Shown: positions 7,149-15,073 of the stretch, piece by piece
Layout of the letters: each line of letters opens with the position of its first letter
Position numbering within the stretch: position 1 is the stretch's first letter
Origin: Oscillospiraceae bacterium
GTDB lineage: Bacteria; Bacillota; Clostridia; Oscillospirales; Ruminococcaceae
Length of the DNA: 19,506 nt
Direction: 5' to 3'
Assembly: GCA_017410745.1 (NCBI GenBank)
Contig: JAFPPJ010000003.1
Span: 1-19,506 of the forward strand
Position numbers and translations under genes: made by a program
The notes under the pieces: model-generated
Told to the model about the DNA's origin: nothing
Database searches by the model: none
Seen by the model: the letters and a program-made list of their open reading frames with translations, nothing else

Positions 7149-8054
7149 TTAGCTGAGAAGCTTTACAATTACTGCTTTCTGTGCATGCAGACGGTTCTCT
7201 GCCTCATCGAATATCTCATCGGCATGAGCCTCGAATACCTCTGCGGTTATCTCCTCGCCCCTGTGTGCGGGCAGGCAGTGCTGTACCATAGCGTCCTTAT
7301 GAGCCACAGCCATGATCTCATCATTCACCTGGAAGCCGACAAATGCCTTGCGGCGCTGCTCTGCCTCATCCTCCTGACCCATAGATGCCCATACATCGGT
7401 GAATATGACATCCGCATCAACGGCTGCCTCTGTGGGAGAGGATGTGAGAGTGAATTTGTCGCCGTACGCCTTGGTGAACTCGAGTACAGCGGGATCGGGG
7501 CGGTATCCGTCGGGGCAGGCGATCGCTACGTCCATTCCGACTGTAAGGCCGCCTACGATAAGGGAATTAGCCATATTGTTGCCGTCGCCGATATATGTCA
7601 TCTTCAGCCCGTCGAACTGACCCTTGTACTCGCGTATCGTCATGAGGTCTGCGAGCACCTGGCAGGGATGGCAGTAGTCGGTGAGGCCGTTTATAACGGG
7701 GATGGAGCCGTACTTTGCAAGGGCTTCCACCTCAGCCTGCTCGAATGTGCGTATCATTATGCCGTCAAGATAGCGGGAGAGCACTCTTGCGGTATCCTCC
7801 ACAGGCTCGCCCCTGCCTATCTGCAGATCGCGGTTGGAGAGGAAAAGTGCCTGACCGCCGAGCTGATACATGCCTGTCTCAAAGGATACCCTTGTGCGGG
7901 TGGAGGACTTCTGGAATATCATGCCGAGAGTCTTCCCCTCAAGGCGGCGGTGTGCTATGCCGTGAGCACGCTCGTATTTGAGCTGGTCGGCAAGATTGAG
8001 TATATCCATGATCTCATCTCTGGAGAGATCTGCCATTTTCAGTAAATGCTTCAT
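7149..8054 (-). CDS. argF: Ornithine carbamoyltransferase
   Basis: 301 residues. It joins carbamoyl phosphate to ornithine to give citrulline. Motifs seen: SSTRTR (50-55, carbamoyl-phosphate binding), HPCQ (129-132), SMG (224-226, ornithine loop) and HCLPAHRG (259-266, catalytic Cys). I start at the ATG at 8054 (MKHLLKMADLS), with GGAGG six bases upstream; the longer frame to 8090 would add residues that overlap argD and do not fit the family. Only one base separates it from the argD stop, so coupling is likely. Biosynthetic rather than catabolic by context, since all its neighbours are synthesis genes and no arcA or arcC is present. Confidence 0.97.
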   Translation of the reverse strand: MKHLLKMADLSRDEIMDILNLADQLKYERAHGIAHRRLEGKTLGMIFQKSSTRTRVSFETGMYQLGGQALFLSNRDLQIGRGEPVEDTARVLSRYLDGIMIRTFEQAEVEALAKYGSIPVINGLTDYCHPCQVLADLMTIREYKGQFDGLKMTYIGDGNNMANSLIVGGLTVGMDVAIACPDGYRPDPAVLEFTKAYGDKFTLTSSPTEAAVDADVIFTDVWASMGQEDEAEQRRKAFVGFQVNDEIMAVAHKDAMVQHCLPAHRGEEITAEVFEAHADEIFDEAENRLHAQKAVIVKLLS

Positions 8055-8055
8055 A

Positions 8056-9231
8056 TTATACCTCCGCAAGTATGCCGCGCAGTATGTCAAGACCCTTGTC
8101 TATCTGCTCATAGCTTATGGTGAGAGGAGGCAGGAGCCTGATCTTCTCCTTGGCGGTGAGTATGAGAAGTCCCTTGTCGGCAGCAGCTGTGAGCACATCG
8201 GCTGCCTTTGCCTTTTCAAGATTTGCGCCTATCATCATTCCCATACCTGATACTGCGATGATGCCGTCCATATCAAGGAGCGCCTTTGAGATATAGTAGC
8301 CCTTGCGTGCCACTTCATCGAGGAAGCCCTCGGATGTGAGACGGTCGAGGACTGCATTCGCACCTGCGCAGGCAATGGGATTGCCGCCGAAGGTAGAGCC
8401 GTGTGTGCCCTTCACGAGCACATCCGCACACTTCTCACCTGCAAGGCATGCGCCCATGGGGATGCCGCCTGCGATGCCCTTTGCAAGGGTGGTGACATCG
8501 GGCTTCACGCCGAACTGCTCGGATGCGAGCACTGTGCCTGTCCTGCCCATGCCCGTCTGCACCTCATCGGCAATGAATACGAGATCATTGTCGGAGCAGA
8601 GCTTAGCTACTGCCTTGGCAAAGTCTATATCAAGACGGTTCACGCCGCCCTCGCCCTGTACGAATTCCACCATTACCGCACATATGCTCTTGTCCTCGGA
8701 TATGAGCTTCTCGAGTGCTGCGGTATCATTGGCGGGGGTGTGAACAAATCCCGGTGTGAAGGGGAAGAAATAGTTATGGAAGCTGTCCTGTCCGGTGGCG
8801 GAAAGAGTAGTTACCGTCCTGCCGTGGAAGGAATTTACAAGGGTGACGATGGTGTCACGGCCCTTGCCGTACTTGTCAAAGGAGTACTTGCGGGCGATCT
8901 TTATGGCGCACTCATTTGCCTCTGCGCCCGAATTGCCGAAGAATACGGACTTATAGCCGGTAACGCCGCAGAGCCTTTCTGCGAAGTCAGCCTGCACCTT
9001 GGTGTAGAAATAGTTGGATGTGTGCTGTATCGACCTTACCTGTGCGCATACCGCATCAGCCCATTTCTCGTCGCAGTAGCCAAGGGAGTTGGTGCCTATG
9101 CCGCTGCCGAAGTCGATGTATTCCTTGCCGTTCTCATCTGTAGCCTGTGTGCCGCTCCCCTTTTCAAGAACGATGGGAAGCCTTCCGTATGTATGCATGA
9201 CATGACTGTCAAATTTCTCTATAGTAGACAT
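8056..9231 (-). CDS. argD: Acetylornithine aminotransferase
   Basis: 391 residues, a class III PLP aminotransferase. It converts N-acetylglutamate semialdehyde and glutamate to N-acetylornithine and 2-oxoglutarate. Motifs: SGAEAN (101-106), FHGRT (135-139), ADEVQTGMGRTG (221-232, with the PLP-contacting Asp) and TTLAKGIAGG, whose Lys251 should form the Schiff base. The start has GAGAGGG five bases upstream. It lies 10 bases after the small ORF at 9242-9508 and one base before argF. Relatives such as 4-aminobutyrate or ornithine aminotransferase share these motifs, but the operon decides the assignment. Confidence 0.96.
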   Translation of the reverse strand: MSTIEKFDSHVMHTYGRLPIVLEKGSGTQATDENGKEYIDFGSGIGTNSLGYCDEKWADAVCAQVRSIQHTSNYFYTKVQADFAERLCGVTGYKSVFFGNSGAEANECAIKIARKYSFDKYGKGRDTIVTLVNSFHGRTVTTLSATGQDSFHNYFFPFTPGFVHTPANDTAALEKLISEDKSICAVMVEFVQGEGGVNRLDIDFAKAVAKLCSDNDLVFIADEVQTGMGRTGTVLASEQFGVKPDVTTLAKGIAGGIPMGACLAGEKCADVLVKGTHGSTFGGNPIACAGANAVLDRLTSEGFLDEVARKGYYISKALLDMDGIIAVSGMGMMIGANLEKAKAADVLTAAADKGLLILTAKEKIRLLPPLTISYEQIDKGLDILRGILAEV

Positions 9232-9241
9232 ATTATCCCTC

Positions 9242-9508
9242 TCAATCCGTGGCTGTGAAAAGCCCCTCCTGTATATATTCAGCGTATTCCGTTTCTGTGT
9301 ATACTCTGCCGTATGGCGTGATGTCCGCCTCTGAGGTCATGAACGCCGTGCGGCACAGATCGTCGGTCTGTGTCTGAGACAGCTGCGGTGCAAAGTATGT
9401 GTCGCCCTCTGTCTCTATAACTGCGGCGCGGGCTTTAAGATCATAGTACATCTTAGTGAACTCCGCCACGAACAGTCTGCTCTTAATGTCGTTTGCAAGA
9501 AGTCTCAT
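9242..9508 (-). CDS. Small hypothetical protein in the arg operon
   Basis: 88 residues, not recognised. The composition is soluble and mildly acidic with no signal or membrane helix; a helical N-terminus (LANDIKSRLFVAEFTKMYYDLKA) is followed by a Thr/Tyr/Glu-rich half ending YAEYIQEGLF. It has a strong ribosome site (GGAGGTGA just before the ATG), lies 12 bases after the lipoprotein gene and 10 before argD, and reads in the operon direction, so I consider it real. It could be a small partner protein of a neighbour, but nothing in the sequence says which. Confidence 0.7.
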   Translation of the reverse strand: MRLLANDIKSRLFVAEFTKMYYDLKARAAVIETEGDTYFAPQLSQTQTDDLCRTAFMTSEADITPYGRVYTETEYAEYIQEGLFTATD

Positions 9509-9520
9509 AGTTCACCTCCG

Positions 9521-10888
9521 TCATATAACAGGTTCTGATATTATCATCTCTCCGCTGTCGAAAAAGCCGCCGGTAAGCTCCGTGTATACATCTTCCTCTA
9601 TCCTGATGCCGTTGTGCATATACACGCCCGTGCCGTCGGTAAGGGTATACTGCCCGAAGGTGTCTGCGGGTATGAGCATATCGGATATGTCGGCCGTATA
9701 TATCTCTGTCGCTCCCGAATATGCCATGAAGCAAAGCTGTGCCTTGTCGGGAAGGAAGTAAAGCTCATATATGGGATCGTTCTTCGACTCATACGATATA
9801 TCATCGTTTATCATGCCGAAATAGGTATGGGGCGTTTCGATATTTATAGGCATGCTGCCCATCCATACAAGGCCGTCTCTGTAGGTATATACATCATAGG
9901 AATATGCCGAATGAGGATCTCCGCCGTCGCCGTAGTCGTAATAGCAGGACACTATCAGCTCGTCATTGCCGTCGCCGTCTATGTCGCCCTTGTATCTCTG
10001 GTATATCGCGTTCTCCGAGCTCTCGGCAAGTGCCTTGGATATACTGTCGTATACCTCTTCGCGGTCGCCGCCGTCGAACACCGCCGATATGAATTCGGGG
10101 CACAGCGGATAGCTTCTGCCGAGAGTGATGTATTTCCCGCTGAAATTCTCGTCATATGCGGCGTAATACTCTTCCTCGGTGCATTTTGCATCGTTGACCG
10201 TAGCTTCCAGGGTGGGATAGCTTTCGGTCGCCGCATCGTAGGGCGCATATCCGCTCATGGATATTATTGTGCTCAGCTTGCCGTTCTCAAGGCGGTACAG
10301 CTCATTGTAGAAGCCGCCCATGCCGCCGTATATGCTGTTTATGCATCCGGTCTCGGGTGAATAGTACATCTCTCCGCTCGAGCCTGCAACTCCCGAGAAT
10401 ACCGCATTTCCGTTCTTGTCAAGGGAATATATCTCGACCGCCACTGCATGGAAGCTGCCTGCGGATATGAGGAGCTCGGGTGTGGCATCCCCGCCCACGT
10501 CGAACACGGAGAACGCCATCTCATAGTCATCGGAGGCGTGATTGTCCTCATACATCTTTGTGAGCTTGTTCTTGTATGCCTCGCGGTAACGCTCATCGAC
10601 CTCATCCGAAACAGTAGTCTGTGATGTCTCGGTATCGGTCTCGGTATTGGTATCGGTCTCGGTATCCGACTGTGTCTGCGTCTCGGACTCTGTGGTCTCG
10701 CTTGCAGTGGTGGTCTCGGTATCGGTCTCGGTCTGAGCAGAGGTCACGGTATCGGACAACACCGTGACCTGTGTAGTCTCTGTGGTCACGGAAGTGGTAG
10801 TGTCCGCCACGGTCTGCGTCACGACACTGTCTGCCGAGGTGCATCCTGTGAGTAAGACTGCCAGCACAGCAGCCGTTATCTTCTTCAT
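9521..10888 (-). CDS. Lipoprotein with Thr/Glu/Asp linker and Asp-rich repeat domain
   Basis: 455 residues. The signal ends in lipobox LTGC (Cys16). Residues 17-97 are a low-complexity linker of Thr, Ser, Glu and Asp, a spacer typical of surface proteins in this group. The rest is a beta-rich domain with two Asp loops: DVGGDATPELLI (130-141) and GDIDGDGNDELIV (301-313). The second is a textbook DxDxDGxxE loop as in VCBS/FG-GAP and EF-hand-like motifs and probably binds calcium. The stretch after the first loop resembles the C-terminal part of the gene at 2-1156. It has GGAGGA as ribosome site and sits 28 bases after argB in the same direction. Function unknown; placed on the outside of the membrane. 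No enzyme motif seen. Confidence 0.85.
   Translation of the reverse strand: MKKITAAVLAVLLTGCTSADSVVTQTVADTTTSVTTETTQVTVLSDTVTSAQTETDTETTTASETTESETQTQSDTETDTNTETDTETSQTTVSDEVDERYREAYKNKLTKMYEDNHASDDYEMAFSVFDVGGDATPELLISAGSFHAVAVEIYSLDKNGNAVFSGVAGSSGEMYYSPETGCINSIYGGMGGFYNELYRLENGKLSTIISMSGYAPYDAATESYPTLEATVNDAKCTEEEYYAAYDENFSGKYITLGRSYPLCPEFISAVFDGGDREEVYDSISKALAESSENAIYQRYKGDIDGDGNDELIVSCYYDYGDGGDPHSAYSYDVYTYRDGLVWMGSMPINIETPHTYFGMINDDISYESKNDPIYELYFLPDKAQLCFMAYSGATEIYTADISDMLIPADTFGQYTLTDGTGVYMHNGIRIEEDVYTELTGGFFDSGEMIISEPVI
10613..10738 (-). repeat. Degenerate hexamer repeat coding the Thr-Glu/Asp linker
   Basis: The plus strand shows repeated GGTATC and GGTCTC hexamers, often as GGTATCGGTCTC. 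They encode Thr-Asp and Thr-Glu pairs at residues 51-92 of the lipoprotein. Gain or loss of a hexamer keeps the frame. Confidence 0.75.
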
Positions 10889-10916
10889 ATACTGTCCTCC
10901 GAAAATCTCCGCTTTA

Positions 10917-11774
10917 TCATACGAACTGTGTGCCTATGCCTTCATTCGACAGCAGCTCGATAAGGATGGAATGGGGTATCCTTCCGTCAATGATGACCGT
11001 CTTCTTGACGCCTCTGCGCACTGCCTCTACACAGCAGTCTATCTTTGGTATCATTCCGCCGCTTATTATCCCCTGCCTCTTGAGGAAAGGCACTTCACTT
11101 ACCTGTACCTTAGTGATGAGCGTGGAATCGTCATCCTTGTCGCGGAGCAGTCCGCGTATATCGGTCATGAGCACGAGATTCTCCGCACTGAGCTGTGCTG
11201 CTATCTGTGCTGCGGCAGTATCCGCATTGATATTGTAGGTCTGTCCGTGCTCATCGCAGGCAACAGTCGCGATGACAGGCACATAGCCGTTGTCTATGGC
11301 ATCGGTGATGGGCTTGGTATCCACCTTGTCTATCTCGCCCACAAAGCCAAGGTCGGTCTCGCCCTGCAGCTTGTGACAGAGTATCATACCGCCGTCTATG
11401 CCGCACATACCCAGTGCCTTGCCACCGTGATTTGCAAGATGTGCCACAAGCTCCTTGTTCACCTTGCCCGACAGCACCATCTTCACGATATCCACCGTGT
11501 CACTGTCGGTATATCTGAGGCCGTTGATGAACTTGCTCTCTATGCCCACTCTCTTGAGCATATCGTTTATCTCGGGGCCGCCGCCGTGTACGAGCACTAC
11601 CTTCACGCCTACGAGGGAGAGCAGCACTATGTCGCTCATGACCGCATCCTTGAGCACATCGTTGGTCATGGCATTTCCGCCGTACTTTATAACGACGATC
11701 TTGTTATTGTATTTCTGTATGTAGGGAAGCGCATCTATCAGCACTTCCGAACGGACATCATTTGGTATGATCAT
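10917..11774 (-). CDS. argB: Acetylglutamate kinase
   Basis: 285 residues, amino-acid kinase fold. It phosphorylates N-acetylglutamate, the second step of ornithine synthesis. Motifs: VIKYGGNAM (28-36, ATP site Lys), HGGGPE (63-68), NINADTAAA (181-189) and SGGMIPK (238-244). About 25 residues of helix precede the first strand (RSEVLIDALPYIQKY), like the N-terminal helix of arginine-inhibited hexameric enzymes, so feedback inhibition by arginine is likely but inferred. The start has AGGAG about ten bases upstream, a slightly long spacing. It lies 27 bases after a lipoprotein gene and 28 before another. Confidence 0.96.
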   Translation of the reverse strand: MIIPNDVRSEVLIDALPYIQKYNNKIVVIKYGGNAMTNDVLKDAVMSDIVLLSLVGVKVVLVHGGGPEINDMLKRVGIESKFINGLRYTDSDTVDIVKMVLSGKVNKELVAHLANHGGKALGMCGIDGGMILCHKLQGETDLGFVGEIDKVDTKPITDAIDNGYVPVIATVACDEHGQTYNINADTAAAQIAAQLSAENLVLMTDIRGLLRDKDDDSTLITKVQVSEVPFLKRQGIISGGMIPKIDCCVEAVRRGVKKTVIIDGRIPHSILIELLSNEGIGTQFV

Positions 11775-11801
11775 CTATCGTTTGCTCCTTTACAGGAAGT
11801 T

Positions 11802-12173
11802 TTACTTCTTCTTGAATGTTCTCGGCAGGCCGTTGTTCATCTGCAGGGTAAGGTCACTGCCGGACAAGGTATAGTTATATACGAAGGTGAGGCCGTATTC
11901 TTCTTCATGTACGGTGACTGTGCCGCTCGCAGCATCCACGGTGTATGTGCCCTTTACGGATACATCGCCTGCCACGTCGGAGCAGGTGCCGTCGGAATTG
12001 AAGGTGAATGTGGATATCTCATCCCCCGTGCCGACCCATACGCCTGTAAGGTCTGCGGATACAGCGCTCTCGGTCACTGCGTTATTGTCATTGCTGCCCT
12101 TGCATGATGTAAGGCTGCCGAGCATGAATGCCGAAAGAGACAGCGCAAGTATGCATTTTACCGTCTTTTTCAC
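11802..12173 (-). CDS. Small lipocalin-like lipoprotein
   Basis: 123 residues starting with GTG, with GGAG eight bases upstream inside the end of argJ. Signal peptide and lipobox LTSC (Cys24). After a short Ser/Asn spacer, residues about 41-120 are beta-rich: LTGVWVGTG, then FxFNSDGTC, GTYTVD, VTVHEEEYG and YTLSGSDLTLQ, closing RTFKKK. This 'GxW ... F ... DGT ... Y ... I/V ... LxL' pattern is that of lipocalin-like single-domain lipoproteins common in Firmicutes; I assign the fold by pattern only. The start is 4 bases past the argJ stop, so it belongs to the operon. Ligand and role unknown. The gene at 16931-17488 shows a similar pattern. Confidence 0.85.
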   Translation of the reverse strand: MKKTVKCILALSLSAFMLGSLTSCKGSNDNNAVTESAVSADLTGVWVGTGDEISTFTFNSDGTCSDVAGDVSVKGTYTVDAASGTVTVHEEEYGLTFVYNYTLSGSDLTLQMNNGLPRTFKKK

Positions 12174-12177
12174 AGTA

Positions 12178-13455
12178 TCAGCTCCTGTAGTCGCCGTTTA
12201 TCTTGACATAGTCATAGGTAAGGTCGCAGCCCCATGCAGTAGCCTCTGCATCGCCCCTGTGAAGATCGGCGTATATCTCTATCTCGTCCTCGGAGAGTAT
12301 AGCCTTGGCAAGATCCTCATCGAATTTAAGGCCGAGACCCTTCTCGCATACAAGTATCTTTCCTGCCTTTGAGATGTAGTATACATCTGCTTCGGTCACG
12401 TCGCAGTCTGTCTCAGCATAGCCCATCGCACAGAGTATGCGTCCACAGTTGGCATCTGCGCCGTACATCGCACACTTCACGAGAGGAGAACGTATCACGC
12501 TCTTTGCTATGATGATAGCCGTGTCAAGGTCGGGCGCGCCTGTGCATACACAGGTCACGAGCTTTGTAGCGCCCTCGCCGTCCTTAGCGAGCATCCTGGT
12601 GAGATTTGCCATTACCTGATAGAGCGCATCCTTGAAGGTATCGAAGTCCTCGCCCTCGGCTGCTATCTCTGTATTGCCCGCAAGTCCGCTCGACATCAGC
12701 ATGCAGGTGTCGTTGGTGGACTGGTCGCCGTCTACGGAAAGGCAGTTGTAGGTGATCTTGACTATCTCGGACAGTGCCTTCTGCAGCATAGCGGATGATA
12801 CCGCACAGTCGGTGGTGATGAAGTTGAGGGTGGTGGCCATATTCGGATGTATCATGCCGCTGCCCTTTGCCATGCCGCCTATGGTGCATTCTTTGCCGCC
12901 TGCGGTGAATGTCACGGCATATTCCTTCTTCACGGTATCGGTGGTCATGATAGCGGTGGCAGCTTCCACGTTGCCCGTGTAGGAAAGGCCGTTATAGAGT
13001 GGGTCTATCGCCTTCTCGATGGGCTCTAAGGGGAGCACCTGACCGATAACGCCGGTGGATGCGACTATCACCTTATCGGGAGCGATGCCGAGCTTGTCAG
13101 CAGTGAGGCGGCACATAGCCTCCGCCTTCTCTATGCCGTCGGCGTTGCAGGTATTTGCATTGCCGGAGTTTACGATTATGGCCTGAGCATATCCGCCGTT
13201 CTTCTCGAGGTTCCTCTTTGTTACGATGACGGGAGCGCCCTTTACCTTGTTCGAGGTAAATACGCCTGCAGTCCTGCATTCCACATCGGATACGACCATT
13301 GCGATATCGTTCTTCTTGCCGGGAACAGGGCTCTCATTGCCGTCTGCGCCTGTCTGCATGAATGCCTTGATGCCGCAGTAGTGACCGCTTGCCCTGAATC
13401 CCTTTGCAGCGCATACGCCGCCGTCCCTTACGGGAAATTTATCCATATCTCTCAT
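12178..13455 (-). CDS. argJ: Bifunctional ornithine acetyltransferase / N-acetylglutamate synthase
   Basis: 425 residues, Ntn-type autoprocessed enzyme. It moves the acetyl group from acetylornithine to glutamate, recycling it, and in the bifunctional form can also use acetyl-CoA. Motifs: STGVIGQVLP (133-142, oxyanion region), KGSGMI (197-202), then NMATTL, where cleavage is expected between Ala207 and Thr208, which becomes the nucleophile; DGDQSTND further on; and the normal ending INGDYRS. I start at ATG 13455, overlapping the phosphatase stop by four bases (ATGA, 13452-13455). The frame reaches 13512, and an ATG at 13446 is an alternative. The ribosome site is weak, so coupling probably carries translation. 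Whether it is mono- or bifunctional cannot be told from sequence. Confidence 0.95.
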   Translation of the reverse strand: MRDMDKFPVRDGGVCAAKGFRASGHYCGIKAFMQTGADGNESPVPGKKNDIAMVVSDVECRTAGVFTSNKVKGAPVIVTKRNLEKNGGYAQAIIVNSGNANTCNADGIEKAEAMCRLTADKLGIAPDKVIVASTGVIGQVLPLEPIEKAIDPLYNGLSYTGNVEAATAIMTTDTVKKEYAVTFTAGGKECTIGGMAKGSGMIHPNMATTLNFITTDCAVSSAMLQKALSEIVKITYNCLSVDGDQSTNDTCMLMSSGLAGNTEIAAEGEDFDTFKDALYQVMANLTRMLAKDGEGATKLVTCVCTGAPDLDTAIIIAKSVIRSPLVKCAMYGADANCGRILCAMGYAETDCDVTEADVYYISKAGKILVCEKGLGLKFDEDLAKAILSEDEIEIYADLHRGDAEATAWGCDLTYDYVKINGDYRS

Positions 13456-14066
13456 TTGTTTACACCGTCCATCATATAGTTGCGGGGATAGCCCCGTCTT
13501 ATTGCGAGACAAACGTGCGAGCCTATGTATCGTCCTTCCTCGAAGTCAGCACACAGCACATAGGGCAGCATATCCACGAAATCTGCGAAATCCGAGTATG
13601 TGAAATCGTCGATGTAGTGGGAAAGTATCACGCCGAGCGCCATGCCGTGTATACCGACCGCAACGGCCTCACCGTCGTGCTTCTCTATAAGTCCCTCTAT
13701 GACGGGGATGACTCTCGCTCTCACATCATCGAGGCTTTCGCCGCCCTGTGCCTTCAGGCTGCGGTCGTTCCACTGTCTGACGATATACTGGGAATAGTTG
13801 GTGTCGAGGCTCTTCCAGTCGCCCGATACTCTCTCGTGTATACCCTTTATCACGTTTATGGGCTTATGGGATGCCATGGAATAGTACTCAAGGGTCTGAG
13901 CGGTGCGTATATATTCCGATGCATATACCGCCGCGATATCCTTGTCCTCAAGTACCCATGCCACAGCCTGTGAATCCCTGCGTCCCACCGCTGTCAGCGG
14001 GAATGTGGGATTGTGGCCGCCCGACGGGTCGGGCTGGGCATGACGGACGAAATATATCCGTGTCAT
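13452..14066 (-). CDS. Histidine phosphatase (phosphoglycerate-mutase-like) family protein
   Basis: 204 residues. The family uses a phosphohistidine intermediate. Residues seen: RHA with His9 (YFVRHAQPDP), ASEYIRTAQT (49-58, second Arg), HER near 77-79 (acidic proton donor) and the second catalytic His140 in IHGMALG. The core is complete, so it is likely active. The start at ATG 14066 overlaps the argC stop by four bases and its own stop overlaps argJ by four, so all three are probably translationally coupled. The upstream alternative at 14111 lies inside argC. Family members include cofactor-dependent mutases, sugar-phosphate and small-molecule phosphatases. The substrate is unknown, and no such step belongs to arginine synthesis. 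Confidence 0.88.
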   Translation of the reverse strand: MTRIYFVRHAQPDPSGGHNPTFPLTAVGRRDSQAVAWVLEDKDIAAVYASEYIRTAQTLEYYSMASHKPINVIKGIHERVSGDWKSLDTNYSQYIVRQWNDRSLKAQGGESLDDVRARVIPVIEGLIEKHDGEAVAVGIHGMALGVILSHYIDDFTYSDFADFVDMLPYVLCADFEEGRYIGSHVCLAIRRGYPRNYMMDGVNK

Positions 14067-14998
14067 TCGAGCCCTGTCCTTTCGTCTATGCCCATCATTA
14101 TGTTCATACACTGCACAGCCGCTCCCGATGCGCCCTTGCCGAGGTTGTCGAGCTGGGATGTGAGCAGTATATTGTTGTCGTCGCCGTATACATATATATT
14201 CATCATGTTCGTGCCTGCAAGGGTGTTCGCATACAGCTCGGAGGGTGCCTCCTCGCCGAAGGGCATCACTCTTACAAAGTGCTGACCCTCATAGTGCTTG
14301 CTGAGCATCTCCCATACATCCCTGGCGGTAGCCTTCCTGGACATTGCCCTGATGTGGATGGGTATGTTCACGAGCATGCCTGCATAGTAATCTGCGGTGG
14401 AGGGGCAGAATACGGGAGGATAGGAAAGTCCTGTCACAGCCATCATTTCCTTGATGTGCTTGTGTGTCTTGCCCATGGCGTACATGCGCACGCTCTGATA
14501 TGCCTCATCCCTGTTCTCGTCCTCATACTTTGCGATGAGCTTCTTGCCGCCGCCGCTGTAGCCCGAGAAGGCATGGCATGCTACGGGATAGTATGCGGGG
14601 ATGAAGCCGTTTTTCACCATGGGATACATGAGCACGCTGAATCCGCTTGCATAGCAGCCGGGAACAGCCACACGCTTTGCAGCGGCTATCTCCTCACGTC
14701 TGGTGGGGGTGAGCTCGGGCAGGCCGTATACCCAGCCCTTTTCCGTGCGGTGTGCGGTGGATGCGTCTATTATCCTCGTGGTGTCGTTCTCCACCATAGC
14801 CACAGCCTCTCTTGCCGCATCATCGGGCAGACAGAGGAATGTGAAATCGGACTCGTTGATGAGTCTCTTTCTCTCTGCGGCATCCTTTCTGAGCTCCTCG
14901 GATATCTGGAGCACCTCCACATCGTCTCTTCCTGCGAAGCGCTCGAATATCTGGAGACCCGTGGTGCCTTCCTTGCCGTCTATAAATATCTTATACAT
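14063..14998 (-). CDS. argC: N-acetyl-gamma-glutamyl-phosphate reductase (type 2)
   Basis: 311 residues. It reduces N-acetylglutamyl phosphate with NADPH to the semialdehyde, the third ornithine step. GKEGTTG (8-14) is the nucleotide-binding loop, DASTAHR follows at 78-84, and Cys115 in VPGCYASG is the active-site thiol. The short length, with the sequence FIDGKEGTTGLQI at the start, fits the type 2 class rather than the roughly 345-residue type 1. I start at ATG 14998 because AGGAG (15007-15011) lies eight bases upstream; the GTG at 15007 would overlap that site. A 75-base gap separates it from the membrane-protein gene, and I see no convincing promoter in it. Confidence 0.95.
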   Translation of the reverse strand: MYKIFIDGKEGTTGLQIFERFAGRDDVEVLQISEELRKDAAERKRLINESDFTFLCLPDDAAREAVAMVENDTTRIIDASTAHRTEKGWVYGLPELTPTRREEIAAAKRVAVPGCYASGFSVLMYPMVKNGFIPAYYPVACHAFSGYSGGGKKLIAKYEDENRDEAYQSVRMYAMGKTHKHIKEMMAVTGLSYPPVFCPSTADYYAGMLVNIPIHIRAMSRKATARDVWEMLSKHYEGQHFVRVMPFGEEAPSELYANTLAGTNMMNIYVYGDDNNILLTSQLDNLGKGASGAAVQCMNIMMGIDERTGLE

Positions 14999-15073
14999 AA
15001 CAGACACTCCTCTGTGTTACATAGAACGTCAAAAGGCTTTGCCGTCCTCTGTAAAATTGTTCTTTATGGTGTA

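Noticed and set aside
6039..8045. A 668-codon open frame on the plus strand
   Set aside because: It is antisense to pyk and argF, which have full catalytic motifs. Its translation is rich in Cys, His and Tyr, as expected of the reverse strand of such codon usage, and it has no ribosome site.
10764..12107. A 447-codon plus-strand open frame
   Set aside because: Antisense to argB and two lipoprotein genes; composition is not protein-like and no domain is seen.
14999..15073. Promoter in front of argC
   Set aside because: TTTACA and TTGACG occur, but no -10 box lies at a suitable distance ahead of the start.
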